DNA of 37,406 nt from NCBI GenBank assembly GCA_964393275.1, contig CAYMTA010000039.1:1-37406 (forward strand), read 5' to 3'. The translations under genes and the position numbers were made by a program. The number at the start of each line of letters is the position of its first letter. Within the stretch, counting starts at the first letter, position 1. Shown one piece after another: positions 9,512-17,441 of the stretch. The stretch comes from SLRI01 sp964393275. Its GTDB lineage: Bacteria; Pseudomonadota; Alphaproteobacteria; Geminicoccales; Geminicoccaceae. The notes under the pieces are model-generated. The model saw only the letters and a program-made list of their open reading frames with translations. It ran no database searches and was not told the origin of the DNA.

Positions 9512-9540
9512 TTGACCGCGATTCCGTTATTTTCTATGCA
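9512..9540 (+). promoter_or_regulatory. Sigma70-type promoter of the glycosyltransferase operon
   Basis: TTGACC (9512-9517), a 17-base spacer and TATGCA (9535-9540) form a good housekeeping promoter. The spacer and downstream bases are unusually AT-rich for this genome. Predicted transcription starts near 9547, giving a leader of about 65 bases before the ATG at 9612. Confidence 0.6.
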
Positions 9541-9611
9541 CATTTTCAACCCGACCGGCAAGAAGCGACCGCGAGCGGCCGCATGCCCGGTCCACGAGAT
9601 CCTTCGAGCCT

Positions 9612-10775
9612 ATGCATATCGGGATGTTTTTCTCAGGGCTTGCGGGCGGCGGCACGCAGCGCCGCATGCTCGCCCTGGCGCGGGGCCTCGTCGCCCGCGG
9701 CCATCAGGTGGACATCCTCGTGGCATCGGCCGAGGGCGCGTTCGAGGCGGAGCTGCCGCCCGGTGCCGGCCTCGTGGCGCTCGGCGCCGATTGGCGGCGC
9801 CTGCCCCTGATCGGCCGACATCGCGGCCTCTGGGTGCCGCTCGCCGCCCGGGCGCTCGGCCGGCGGCTGGCGGCGGCACCCCCGGACGTCCTCCTGGCAA
9901 GCTCGACCCCGGCCAATCTCACGGCGGCGCTGGTGCGCCGGCGAGCCGCACCGGCGGTGCCGCTGGTCCTGACCCTCAATCTGCCGCCCTCGGCGGTGAG
10001 CGCGAGGCTCGGCCCGGGTGCCCGTCCGCTGCGCGCCCTGATGCGGCGCTGCTACGCCGGGGCCGATGCCCTGGTCGCCATCTCGGCCGGTGTCGCCGCC
10101 GATGCCGCCGCCACGCTCGACCTGCCGGCCGCGCGCATCGCCGTCGTCATGAACCCGATCGACACCGCGCGCATCCAGGCGCTGGCAGGGCAGGACCCTG
10201 GTCATCCCTGGCTCGAGCCCGCGGCCCCGCCGCTCCTCCTCGCCGTTGGCAAGCTCAAGGCGCAAAAGGACTTCCCGACCGTGCTCGAGGCCTTCGCGCG
10301 GGTCCGCGCCGTGCGTCCGGCGCGGCTCGTGGTGCTCGGCGACGGCGAGCTGCGGCAGCCGCTCGTGCACCTCGCCGGCCGGCTCGGCATCGGCGCCGAT
10401 GTGGCCTTCCTGGGCTTCGTCGCCAACCCCTTCGCCTGGATGGCGCGTGCCCGCGTGGTCGTCTCCGGCTCCCGCTTCGAGGGCTTCAGCAACGTGCTGG
10501 CCGAGGCGCTGGCCCTGGGTTGCACCATCGTCAGCACCGACTGCCTGCACGGCCCGCGCGAGCTGCTCGACGGTGGCCGGCATGGCCGGCTCGTGCCGGT
10601 CGGCGATGCGCCCGCCATGGCCGCCGCCATGCTCGCCGCACTCGACGCTCCGGCCGATCCGGGCCTTCAGCGCGCGCGCGCCGCCCGCTTCTCGGTCGAT
10701 CGCGCCGTCCGTGGCTATCTCGATGTCCTGGCGGCCGTCGCCACGCCCGGCAGGCCCCTTGCGAGGGCCGGCTGA
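9612..10775 (+). CDS. Glycosyltransferase family 4 protein (first of three)
   Basis: Retaining GT-B glycosyltransferase of 387 residues, probably transferring a sugar from a nucleotide donor to a lipid-linked or surface glycan at the inner face of the membrane. The N-terminal half starts with GLAGGGTQRRM, the acceptor-side glycine loop. The C-terminal half has LAVGKLKAQKDFPTVLEAF, the usual donor-site entry of GT4 enzymes, and the E-x7-E motif in EGFSNVLAE. No membrane segment is evident. The ATG at 9612 lacks a strong ribosome site. The stop overlaps the next start as TGATG. Sugar specificity cannot be told. Confidence 0.9.
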   Translation: MHIGMFFSGLAGGGTQRRMLALARGLVARGHQVDILVASAEGAFEAELPPGAGLVALGADWRRLPLIGRHRGLWVPLAARALGRRLAAAPPDVLLASSTPANLTAALVRRRAAPAVPLVLTLNLPPSAVSARLGPGARPLRALMRRCYAGADALVAISAGVAADAAATLDLPAARIAVVMNPIDTARIQALAGQDPGHPWLEPAAPPLLLAVGKLKAQKDFPTVLEAFARVRAVRPARLVVLGDGELRQPLVHLAGRLGIGADVAFLGFVANPFAWMARARVVVSGSRFEGFSNVLAEALALGCTIVSTDCLHGPRELLDGGRHGRLVPVGDAPAMAAAMLAALDAPADPGLQRARAARFSVDRAVRGYLDVLAAVATPGRPLARAG

Positions 10776-11989
10776 TGGGCGAGCCGGCGCGGCGTCTGGC
10801 CATTCTCGTCCGCGCCCTCGACGGCGGCGGCATGCAGCGCAACACGATGCGGCTCGCCGGCGCCTTCGCCGCGCGCGGCCATCCGGTCGACGTCCTGGCC
10901 GCCGACGCAAGCGGCCCGATGCGCCGGGACATCGAGAGCGTGGCCCGGCTCGTGGCGCTGGCGCGGAGCGGCCATGTCGCCGGGCGCCTCCTGGCGCTGC
11001 GCGCCGGCTGGCGCGAGCGCGCCGAGCTCCGTCCCTTGCTGCTCGGCGGCGGGCCGAGCATTCTCGCCCATCTGCCGGCGCTCGCCGCCTATCTCCGCCT
11101 TGCCCGCCCAACGGCCCTGCTGGCGCTCGGCACGCAGTGCAACCTCGCCGCCCTTTGGGCGAGGCGCCTCGCCGGCGCGGGCACGCGCATCGTCGTCAGC
11201 GAGCGCAACACCCTCTCGCTCGTGGTCGCCAACACCCGCCGCCGCTTTCGCCGCGCCTACCCGGCCCTGGTCGCGCGCACCTATCCCGAGGCCGACGGCA
11301 TCGTCGCCGTCAGCCGTGCCGTGGCCGAGGATCTCGCCCGGACCTGCGATCTCGCCGCCGACAGCATAACCACCATCCCCAATCCGGTTCCCGAGCTGAA
11401 GGGCAGGGGCGGCAACGACCCGGCCGGGGGCGCCCTGGCCCATCCGTGGCTCGCCCCGGATCAGCCGCCGCTCATCCTCGCCGTCGGCCGCCTGAACTGG
11501 CAGAAGGACTTCGCCACGCTGCTCGAGGCCTTCGCCCTCGTTCGGCGGCGACGGCCGGCGCGGCTGGCCATCCTCGGCGAGGGCGAGGAGCGCCAGCGGC
11601 TCGAGGCCCGCGCCCGCAGCCTCGGCATCGCCGCCGACCTCGTCATGCCGGGCTTCGTCGACGACCCGTTCGCCTGGATGGCGCGCGCCCGGCTCCTGGC
11701 CCTCACCTCCAGCCAGGAAGGCTTCGGCAACGTCATCGTCGAGGCGCTGGCCTCCGGCTGCCCGGTCGTGGCGAGCGACATCCCGGGTGGCCCCCGCGAG
11801 ATCCTCGACGGCGGGCGCTACGGCAGCCTCGCCCCATCCGGTGACGCCGCGGCCTTCGCCGAGGCCATGCTCGCCGTCCTGGACGACCCACCGGCACGAG
11901 CCGTGCTCGTCGGCCGGGCCGGGGACTATGCCCTGGGCCCGATCGCCGGGCGCTACCTCGCCTTGCTGCTCGACAAGGAGCCTGAATGA
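10775..11989 (+). CDS. Glycosyltransferase family 4 protein (second of three)
   Basis: GT4 enzyme of 404 residues and a clear paralogue of its neighbours. It shows RALDGGGMQRNTMRLA at the N-terminus, VSERNTLSLV in the middle, LAVGRLNWQKDFATLLEAF and E-x7-E (EGFGNVIVE) in the donor half, then IPGGPREILDGGRYGSL. The true start is the ATG at 10775, which overlaps the previous stop (TGATG); the frame is open much further upstream only as an antisense-like shadow. Its stop overlaps the third gene by ATGA. The three genes are likely translated together to build one glycan. Confidence 0.9.
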   Translation: MGEPARRLAILVRALDGGGMQRNTMRLAGAFAARGHPVDVLAADASGPMRRDIESVARLVALARSGHVAGRLLALRAGWRERAELRPLLLGGGPSILAHLPALAAYLRLARPTALLALGTQCNLAALWARRLAGAGTRIVVSERNTLSLVVANTRRRFRRAYPALVARTYPEADGIVAVSRAVAEDLARTCDLAADSITTIPNPVPELKGRGGNDPAGGALAHPWLAPDQPPLILAVGRLNWQKDFATLLEAFALVRRRRPARLAILGEGEERQRLEARARSLGIAADLVMPGFVDDPFAWMARARLLALTSSQEGFGNVIVEALASGCPVVASDIPGGPREILDGGRYGSLAPSGDAAAFAEAMLAVLDDPPARAVLVGRAGDYALGPIAGRYLALLLDKEPE

Positions 11990-13608
11990 CCATCCATCTC
12001 GACCACGGTGTGTTCGCCGAGGATGCGGCGGCCCTGCATGCCCTGGTGCCGACGATGCCCGCCAAGCACATCGCGGTCTTCATCTACGCGCTGACCGGTG
12101 GCGGCGCTCAGCGGCGCACGGTGACCCTGGCCAACGCCTTCGCCGAATGCGGCCACGATGTCGATCTCGTCGTCGTGCACGCCCGGGGCGTCATCCACCA
12201 CGAGCTGGCGCCGCGCGTGCGGCTGGTCGATCTGGGCGACGGCTACGGCCGGCTGCATGTCGCGGCCGCCCGCCGCGGGGCGCCGCGCGGCCTGCAGACC
12301 GCCCTCGCGGTCCCGGCGCTCGCCCGCTACCTCCGGCGTCGCCGGCCGGACGTGCTCTTGTCCGCCGCCAGCCACGTCAATCTGGTCGCCGTGGCGGCGG
12401 CGCGGCTGTCGCGCACGCCCATCCCGCTCGTCCTGCGCACCAGCAACCATCCATCGGGCAACCTCGCCCACCATCCGCCGGCCCAGCGCCTGGTCCGGGC
12501 CTGGCTCAAATGGCTGGCCCGCCGCTTCTATCCCCGCGCCGATGCCATCGTCGCCGTGTCGAGGGGGGTGGCCCGGGAGCTCGGCCGGCTCACGGGCCTG
12601 CCGCCGGAGCGCATCACGGTCATCGACAACCCGGTGCTCACCGCCCGGCTGCGCCGCCGCATGGCCGAGCCGCTCGAGCATCCCTGGCTCGCGGCCGGCA
12701 GCCCGCCGGTCATCCTCGCCGCCGGCCGCTTCGGGCTGCAGAAGGATTTCCCGACGCTGCTCGAGGCGTTCCGGCGGATCGCGCCCGACTGCGACGCCCG
12801 CCTCGTCATCCTCGGCGAAGGCTCGGGCCGCCAGGCGCTCGCGGCACGGGCGACGGCGCTCGGCCTCGGCGATCGGGTGCTCATGCCGGGCTATGTCGAC
12901 AACCCGCTCGCCTGGATGTGCCGGGCGCGCCTGTTCGTCCTCTCCTCGCTCTGGGAGGGCCTGCCGGGTGTGCTCGTCGAGGCGCTGGCCTGCGGCCTGC
13001 CGGTGGTGAGCACCGCCTGCCCGAGCGGCCCGGCGGAGATCCTCGAGGACGGCGCCCATGGCACCCTCGTGCCGGTCGGCGATGCCGAAGCCATGGGCCG
13101 CGCCATCCTGGCCACCCTCGCGGCGCGGCCGGAGCCAGAGCGGCTGCGCGCCCGGGCCGAGCATTTCGCGCTGGCACCCGCGATCAAGGCCTATCTCGAC
13201 GTGCTCGAGGGGGTGATCCGTCGCCGCGCGCCCGAGCGGCTCGCCTGGTCGCCGCCCTGGCCGCTCACCGTGCGGCTCAGCTGGACCTCGCCCGAGGGCC
13301 TGGCCCGGGCGCTCGGCCGCGTCTGCCTCGGGCCCGGTGATCTCTTTCGCGCCTGGCCCGGCAACGCCGACCACCGCCAGCGCATGGCCCGCATGATCGA
13401 GCAGTTCGCCCTCGATCCCGACCGGGCCGCCACCAGGCATTGGCAGGAGCTCGTGGCGGCCGATGCGAGGTGCGCCGGCTGCCTCCATACAGCGCGCTGC
13501 ACCGCCTGGCTGGCCCGGCCGGGCCCGGTCGCCGAGGCCGCGGGCTTCTGCCCCAATGCCGGGCTCTTCGCCACGATCGCGGGCGAGACGCTGGCGCTGG
13601 CGAGCTGA
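11986..13608 (+). CDS. Glycosyltransferase family 4 protein fused to a C-terminal DUF6455-like four-cysteine domain
   Basis: A 540-residue protein, about 140 longer than its two paralogues. Residues 27-410 are a GT4 enzyme: ALTGGGAQRRTVTLA near 35, AAGRFGLQKDFPTLLEAF near 245-262, and E-x7-E at Glu324/Glu332. After a linker (about 411-455) the tail (456-540) has HRQRMARMIEQFALDP followed by Cys496-x2-Cys499-x5-Cys505-x2-Trp and FCPNA (Cys522). That pattern fits the small alphaproteobacterial DUF6455 family, normally a stand-alone protein of under 110 residues. I see no frameshift; the frame is continuous. The four cysteines could bind a metal or cluster (inference). Start ATG 11986 overlaps the upstream stop (ATGA). 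Confidence 0.88.
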   Translation: MTIHLDHGVFAEDAAALHALVPTMPAKHIAVFIYALTGGGAQRRTVTLANAFAECGHDVDLVVVHARGVIHHELAPRVRLVDLGDGYGRLHVAAARRGAPRGLQTALAVPALARYLRRRRPDVLLSAASHVNLVAVAAARLSRTPIPLVLRTSNHPSGNLAHHPPAQRLVRAWLKWLARRFYPRADAIVAVSRGVARELGRLTGLPPERITVIDNPVLTARLRRRMAEPLEHPWLAAGSPPVILAAGRFGLQKDFPTLLEAFRRIAPDCDARLVILGEGSGRQALAARATALGLGDRVLMPGYVDNPLAWMCRARLFVLSSLWEGLPGVLVEALACGLPVVSTACPSGPAEILEDGAHGTLVPVGDAEAMGRAILATLAARPEPERLRARAEHFALAPAIKAYLDVLEGVIRRRAPERLAWSPPWPLTVRLSWTSPEGLARALGRVCLGPGDLFRAWPGNADHRQRMARMIEQFALDPDRAATRHWQELVAADARCAGCLHTARCTAWLARPGPVAEAAGFCPNAGLFATIAGETLALAS

Positions 13609-13629
13609 AGGGGAGAAGTGGCCCGGCGG

Positions 13630-13645
13630 TGGAGCGGGTGCTCCA
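13630..13645. terminator. Small hairpin between convergent genes
   Basis: TGGAGC-GGGT-GCTCCA forms a 6-bp stem and 4-base loop in the 46-base gap between the third glycosyltransferase and the DUF2628 gene. There is no T-run, so terminator function is only possible. Confidence 0.25.
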
Positions 13646-13654
13646 GGACGCAGG

Positions 13655-14152
13655 CTAGCGCCTGATTTCGAGCGCGGCGAGGCCGAGGGCGAGGACCAGG
13701 GCGATCGCCACGACATTGCCGGGGCTGACCCCGCCGGCGCTCGCCATCGCCCGCTCGCGTGCCGGGGCATCCGCCAGCCGGCGCTCCAGCCTTCGGCCGA
13801 GGGTGACGAAGCGGCCGAGATAGAGGCGGTTGGCGGCGCAGCCGAGGGCCACCATCGAGGTGAGCTGCAGCCCGCAGAGCAGCCCCGGCGACCAGCCCTG
13901 GCGCCACAGCTCGAGCCAGAGCAGGAGCCAGAGCAGGGTCGCGAGCGCCAAAAGGCGCATGCGTCGATAGGCCAGCCAGAAAGGGCCGAAGAGCGCCGCA
14001 TGGCCGTTCCAGCTCGTCTGCCGCCCCCGCCACGCCATCTGCCGCCAAGTCTCGTCGTAGTAGCTGGCATGCGGCCCGACGAAGGTCCGGGCCGCGTCGA
14101 AGGCGAAGTCCGCCGGTGGCGCCGCAAGGTCGGCCGTCTGGTTCTCGAGCAT
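13655..14152 (-). CDS. DUF2628 domain-containing membrane protein
   Basis: A 165-residue inner-membrane protein. The cytosolic N-terminal part is followed by the DUF2628 signature SWNGHAALFGPFWLAYRRM (about residues 47-65), then two or three hydrophobic segments (LLALATLLWLLLWLEL and the following stretch), a basic amphipathic part and a last C-terminal helix. I chose the ATG at 14152: GGAG lies 8 bases upstream, and a TTG 21 codons earlier overlaps what looks like the promoter's own -35. Function of the family is unknown. It may be a single-gene unit facing the polysaccharide operon. Confidence 0.82.
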   Translation of the reverse strand: MLENQTADLAAPPADFAFDAARTFVGPHASYYDETWRQMAWRGRQTSWNGHAALFGPFWLAYRRMRLLALATLLWLLLWLELWRQGWSPGLLCGLQLTSMVALGCAANRLYLGRFVTLGRRLERRLADAPARERAMASAGGVSPGNVVAIALVLALGLAALEIRR

Positions 14153-14185
14153 CGGATCGGCTCCGCGCGACAGGGCTGCGATCCT

Positions 14186-14215
14186 TGGATAGTCCCGAGC
14201 CGCCGATCGGGTCAA
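14186..14215 (-). promoter_or_regulatory. Probable promoter of the DUF2628 gene
   Basis: On the minus strand TTGACC (14215-14210), an 18-base spacer and TATCCA (14191-14186) fit a sigma70 promoter, with transcription expected about 28 bases before the ATG at 14152. The -10 match is modest. Confidence 0.45.
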
Positions 14216-14380
14216 AAGCTGAATTCCGGGTTAACCAGGGAAGCCAGCCAGCGGAGTACGATGGTGCCGTCCGGCGCTTAACCTGCCTCGCCTGCGCCGG
14301 TCGGGGCGGGTCGAGGTGGTTGCGCCGCCCGCGACAACCGGACAGAACGCAAGGGTGACCGACGATCGAAGGGATGGCTG

Positions 14381-15580
14381 ATGGGACCCCTGCACGGCGT
14401 GCGAGTGCTGGCCGTCGAGCTCTATGGCGCCGGGCCGTTCGGAACCCAGGCCCTGGCCGATCTCGGCGCCGAGGTGTTCAAGATCGAGAACCCGACCGAG
14501 GGCGGCGACGTCTCCCGCTCGATCGGCCCCCATTTCGAGCCCGCCATGGGCGAGAGCGCGGCAAGCCTCTTCTTCCAGTCCTTCAACCGCAACAAGAGGA
14601 GCCTCGCCCTCGACCTCGCCACGGCCGAGGGCCATGCCGTCTTCCGCGACCTCGTCCGTGGCGCCGACGCCATCGCCTGCAACCTGCGGGGCGACGTCCC
14701 GGCAAGGCTCGGCCTCACCTTCGAGCATCTGGCCCCGGTCAACCCGCGGATCGTCTGCGCCTTCCTCTCCGCCTACGGCCGGGACGGCAGTCGCGCCAAA
14801 TGGCCAGGCTACGACTACCTGATCCAGGCCGAGACCGGCTATTTCGCCCTGAACGGCGAGCCCTCGTCGCCGCCGTCGCGCTTCGGCCTCTCGATCGTCG
14901 ACTACATGAGCGGCTACGCCATGGCGCTGGCCCTGGTCGCGGGCGTGCTCGAGGCGAGAGGCAGCGGCAGGGGCCGCGACGTCGACGTCTCGCTCTACGA
15001 TGTGGGCCTCGCCAACCTCGCCTACCTCGCCGCCTGGGCCGCCAATGCCGGCCATGCCGCCGAGCGCCTGCCACGCTCGGCCCACCCCTCGCTGGTCCCC
15101 TGCCAGCTCTTTCGCACGAGCGACGGCTGGATCTACATCATGGCCAACAAGGAACGCTTCTTCCCCGTCCTCTGCGAGGCCCTGGGCTGCCCCGAGCTCG
15201 CCCGGGATCCGCGCTACCTGACCTTCAAGGACCGCCTGGCACACCGCGCCGAGCTCGCGGCGAAGCTCGATGCCGCCTTCGAGACGCGGCCCACGGCCGA
15301 GTGGCTGACGGTCCTCCAGGGCCGGGTGCCGGCGGCGCCGGTGAAGACCATGGCGGAGGCGCTGGCATCGAGCTTCAGCGCCGAGCGCGGCATGATGGTC
15401 GATGTCGAAACGCCCGATGGCGCCGCGCTCTCGCTCCTCGGCTCGCCCTTCAGGACCGGCGAGCCCGTGCCGCCGCGACCGGCTCCCCGCCTCGGCCAGG
15501 ACACCGACACGCTCCTCGCCGAGGCCGGCTACGACGCGGCGCGCATCGCGGAGCTTCGCCGCCGCGGCATCGTCGCCTAG
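14381..15580 (+). CDS. CaiB/BaiF-type (class III) CoA-transferase
   Basis: Moves CoA between carboxylic acids by the formyl-CoA-transferase mechanism; 399 residues, full length. N-terminal landmarks are GVRVLAVE, GAEVFKIENP and the NRNKRSLALDL segment. The catalytic aspartate is expected in LSIVDYMSGYAMA, followed by GRGRDVDVSLYD. A ribosome site GAAGGGA precedes the ATG at 14381. It is convergent with, and 6 bases from, the peptide-transporter permease gene, and opens the catabolic island. It may activate an acid released by the neighbouring hydrolases (inference); the CoA donor and acceptor cannot be told from sequence. Confidence 0.92.
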   Translation: MGPLHGVRVLAVELYGAGPFGTQALADLGAEVFKIENPTEGGDVSRSIGPHFEPAMGESAASLFFQSFNRNKRSLALDLATAEGHAVFRDLVRGADAIACNLRGDVPARLGLTFEHLAPVNPRIVCAFLSAYGRDGSRAKWPGYDYLIQAETGYFALNGEPSSPPSRFGLSIVDYMSGYAMALALVAGVLEARGSGRGRDVDVSLYDVGLANLAYLAAWAANAGHAAERLPRSAHPSLVPCQLFRTSDGWIYIMANKERFFPVLCEALGCPELARDPRYLTFKDRLAHRAELAAKLDAAFETRPTAEWLTVLQGRVPAAPVKTMAEALASSFSAERGMMVDVETPDGAALSLLGSPFRTGEPVPPRPAPRLGQDTDTLLAEAGYDAARIAELRRRGIVA

Positions 15581-15586
15581 GAGCGT

Positions 15587-16504
15587 TCAGTGCCCGCCGC
15601 CGATCGCCCGCTGGCGCGGGTCGATCACGTCGCGCAGGCCGTCGCCCATCAGGTTCAGGCCGAGCACCGCGATGGCGATCACCAGGCCCGGGAAGACGGT
15701 GATCCACCACGCTTCCTGGATGTAGCTTCGCCCGTCGGCGATGATGTTGCCGAGCGAGGGGGCGGGCGGCGGCGGGCCGACGCCGAGGAAGCTCAAGATC
15801 GCCTCGGCGATGATCGAGACGGCGAAGACGAAGGTGAGCTGGACGATGAGGGGCGAGAGCGCGTTCGCCAGGATGTAGCGAAAGATGATCCGCGCATGGC
15901 CCGCCCCCACCGCATGCGCCGCCTCGATATACTGCATGCCCTGCACCACCAGCACGCTGGCCCGCACGATGCGCGCGGTGCGCGGCGTGAAGGTGACGGT
16001 GAGGGCTATGATGGCGTTGACCTCGGACGGGCCCAGGGCGGCGGCGAGGGCGATCGCCAGCAGCACGCCCGGAAAGGCCATCAGCCCATCGAGCGTGCGC
16101 ATGATGAGGCCATCGAGCCAGCCCACATAGCTCGCCGCGGTGCCGAGCAGGGTAACGAGAATGCCGGTGGTGACCACCACCACGAGCCCGATCCTGAGCG
16201 ACACCCGCGTGCCGTAGATGACCCGGCTCAGGATGTCCCGCCCATAGCCGTCGGTGCCGAGCCAGTTCGTTGCTGTGGGCGGCGACAGGATGGCCCGGTA
16301 GTTGATCTCGGTCGGCCCGTAAGGGGCGAGGAGCGGGGCCAGGACCGCCACCAGGACGAAGAGGGTGAGGATCACCGCCCCGATCAGGAACGAGCGGTGC
16401 GCCAGGAGCCGGCGCAGGAACTCCACGCGCCGGCGCCGCCGGGCACGGGCGATCTCGGCACCGATCGAGAGGTCCGCCTCGGCCAGGGCGCTGCTACCGG
16501 CCAT
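15587..16504 (-). CDS. Peptide-type ABC transporter permease (DppC/OppC-like)
   Basis: Second membrane subunit of an oligopeptide/dipeptide-type importer; 305 residues. It has a basic N-terminal cytosolic stretch (RARRRRRVEFLRRLL), a first helix ending in APLLAPYGP, the periplasmic NWLGTDGYGRDILSRVIYGTRVSL motif typical of DppC, and the EAA-loop EAAHAVGAGHARIIFRYILANAL that docks to the ATPases. The ATG at 16504 lies inside the last codons of the preceding permease (11-base overlap). A Ser-rich upstream extension of the frame is antisense-like and was dropped. It ends the aldo-keto reductase/permease operon. Confidence 0.95.
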   Translation of the reverse strand: MAGSSALAEADLSIGAEIARARRRRRVEFLRRLLAHRSFLIGAVILTLFVLVAVLAPLLAPYGPTEINYRAILSPPTATNWLGTDGYGRDILSRVIYGTRVSLRIGLVVVVTTGILVTLLGTAASYVGWLDGLIMRTLDGLMAFPGVLLAIALAAALGPSEVNAIIALTVTFTPRTARIVRASVLVVQGMQYIEAAHAVGAGHARIIFRYILANALSPLIVQLTFVFAVSIIAEAILSFLGVGPPPPAPSLGNIIADGRSYIQEAWWITVFPGLVIAIAVLGLNLMGDGLRDVIDPRQRAIGGGH

Positions 16505-17441
16505 CGCGCACCCGCGGATCGAAGACGCCATAGAGGATGTCGACGACGATATTGACGAGGACGAAGACACAGGCGGTGACCAGGAGCCCGCCCTGGATGA
16601 TCGGGTAGTCGCGCCGCTGGATGGCGCCGACGATCAGCCGGCCGACGCCGGGCAGCGAGAAGACCATCTCGATCACCACGGCACCGCTCAGGAGCACGCC
16701 AGTGATGACGCCGACCACGGTGACGATCGGCACCATGGCGTTGCCGAGCGCATGGCGGAACATCACCGTCCGCCCGCGCATCCCCTTGGCGCGGGCGGTG
16801 CGCACGTAGTCCTGCTTGATGACGTCGAGCATCGAGGAGCGCGTCATCCGGGCGATCACCCCCATTTGGGTGATCGCCAGCGTGAAGGCCGGCAGCGCCA
16901 TGCAGCGCGCCCATGCCAGCGGGTCCTCGTCGATGGGCACGAACCCGCCGGTCGGAAACCAGCCGAGCTGCACGCCGAAGAGGATGATGAGGACGATGCC
17001 GAACCAGAAATCCGGGATCGAGAGCCCGATCAGCGCCGCCACCATCGCCCCCTGGTCGAGCCAGGTGTTGTGGCGCACGGCCGCCAGGATGCCGAGCAGC
17101 ACGCCGATGGCCGTCGCCAGCACCAAAGCCAGCCCGGCCAGCGACAGCGTCACCGGCAGCCGCTCGAGGACCGCGTCGGCGACCGAGCGGTTGAGCAGAT
17201 AGGAATAGCCGAGATCGCCCCGCAGCAGATTGCCGTACCAGAGAATGGCGCGCTCATGGAGCGGCCGGTCGAGCCCCAGCCGCTCGCGGATGGCGGCCAG
17301 ATCCTCGGCCGTGGCGTCGATGCCGCCGATCTCGGCGCTGATGTCGCCCGGCACCAGCCAGAGGATCAGGAACGTCGCCAGCGTCACCACGAAGAGCGTG
17401 GGGATGGCGCTCAAGAGGCGGCCGATCAGAAAGCGCGTCAT
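16494..17441 (-). CDS. Peptide-type ABC transporter permease (DppB/OppB-like)
   Basis: First membrane subunit of the importer, 315 residues, about six helices. It starts MTRFLIGRLLSAIPTLFVVTL, the standard DppB N-terminus, followed by the periplasmic RERLGLDRPLHERAILWYGNLLRGDLGYS region and the EAA-loop YVRTARAKGMRGRTVMFRHALGNAM, then VVGVITGVLLSGAVVIEMVFSLPG and the closing VYGVFDPRVR-like end. The ATG at 17441 overlaps the aldo-keto reductase stop (ATGA). Its partner ATPases and binding protein are encoded some kilobases away in the same island. Confidence 0.96.
   Translation of the reverse strand: MTRFLIGRLLSAIPTLFVVTLATFLILWLVPGDISAEIGGIDATAEDLAAIRERLGLDRPLHERAILWYGNLLRGDLGYSYLLNRSVADAVLERLPVTLSLAGLALVLATAIGVLLGILAAVRHNTWLDQGAMVAALIGLSIPDFWFGIVLIILFGVQLGWFPTGGFVPIDEDPLAWARCMALPAFTLAITQMGVIARMTRSSMLDVIKQDYVRTARAKGMRGRTVMFRHALGNAMVPIVTVVGVITGVLLSGAVVIEMVFSLPGVGRLIVGAIQRRDYPIIQGGLLVTACVFVLVNIVVDILYGVFDPRVRDGR

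Noticed and set aside
8057..11989. Single 1310-residue plus-strand open frame
   Set aside because: Only the last 404 codons are a real gene; the rest is antisense to the flippase and out of frame with the first glycosyltransferase.
11953..14127. Long minus-strand open frame opposite the third glycosyltransferase
   Set aside because: Low-complexity Arg/Gly/Pro/His sequence with no family resemblance; it overlaps a well-supported gene on the other strand.
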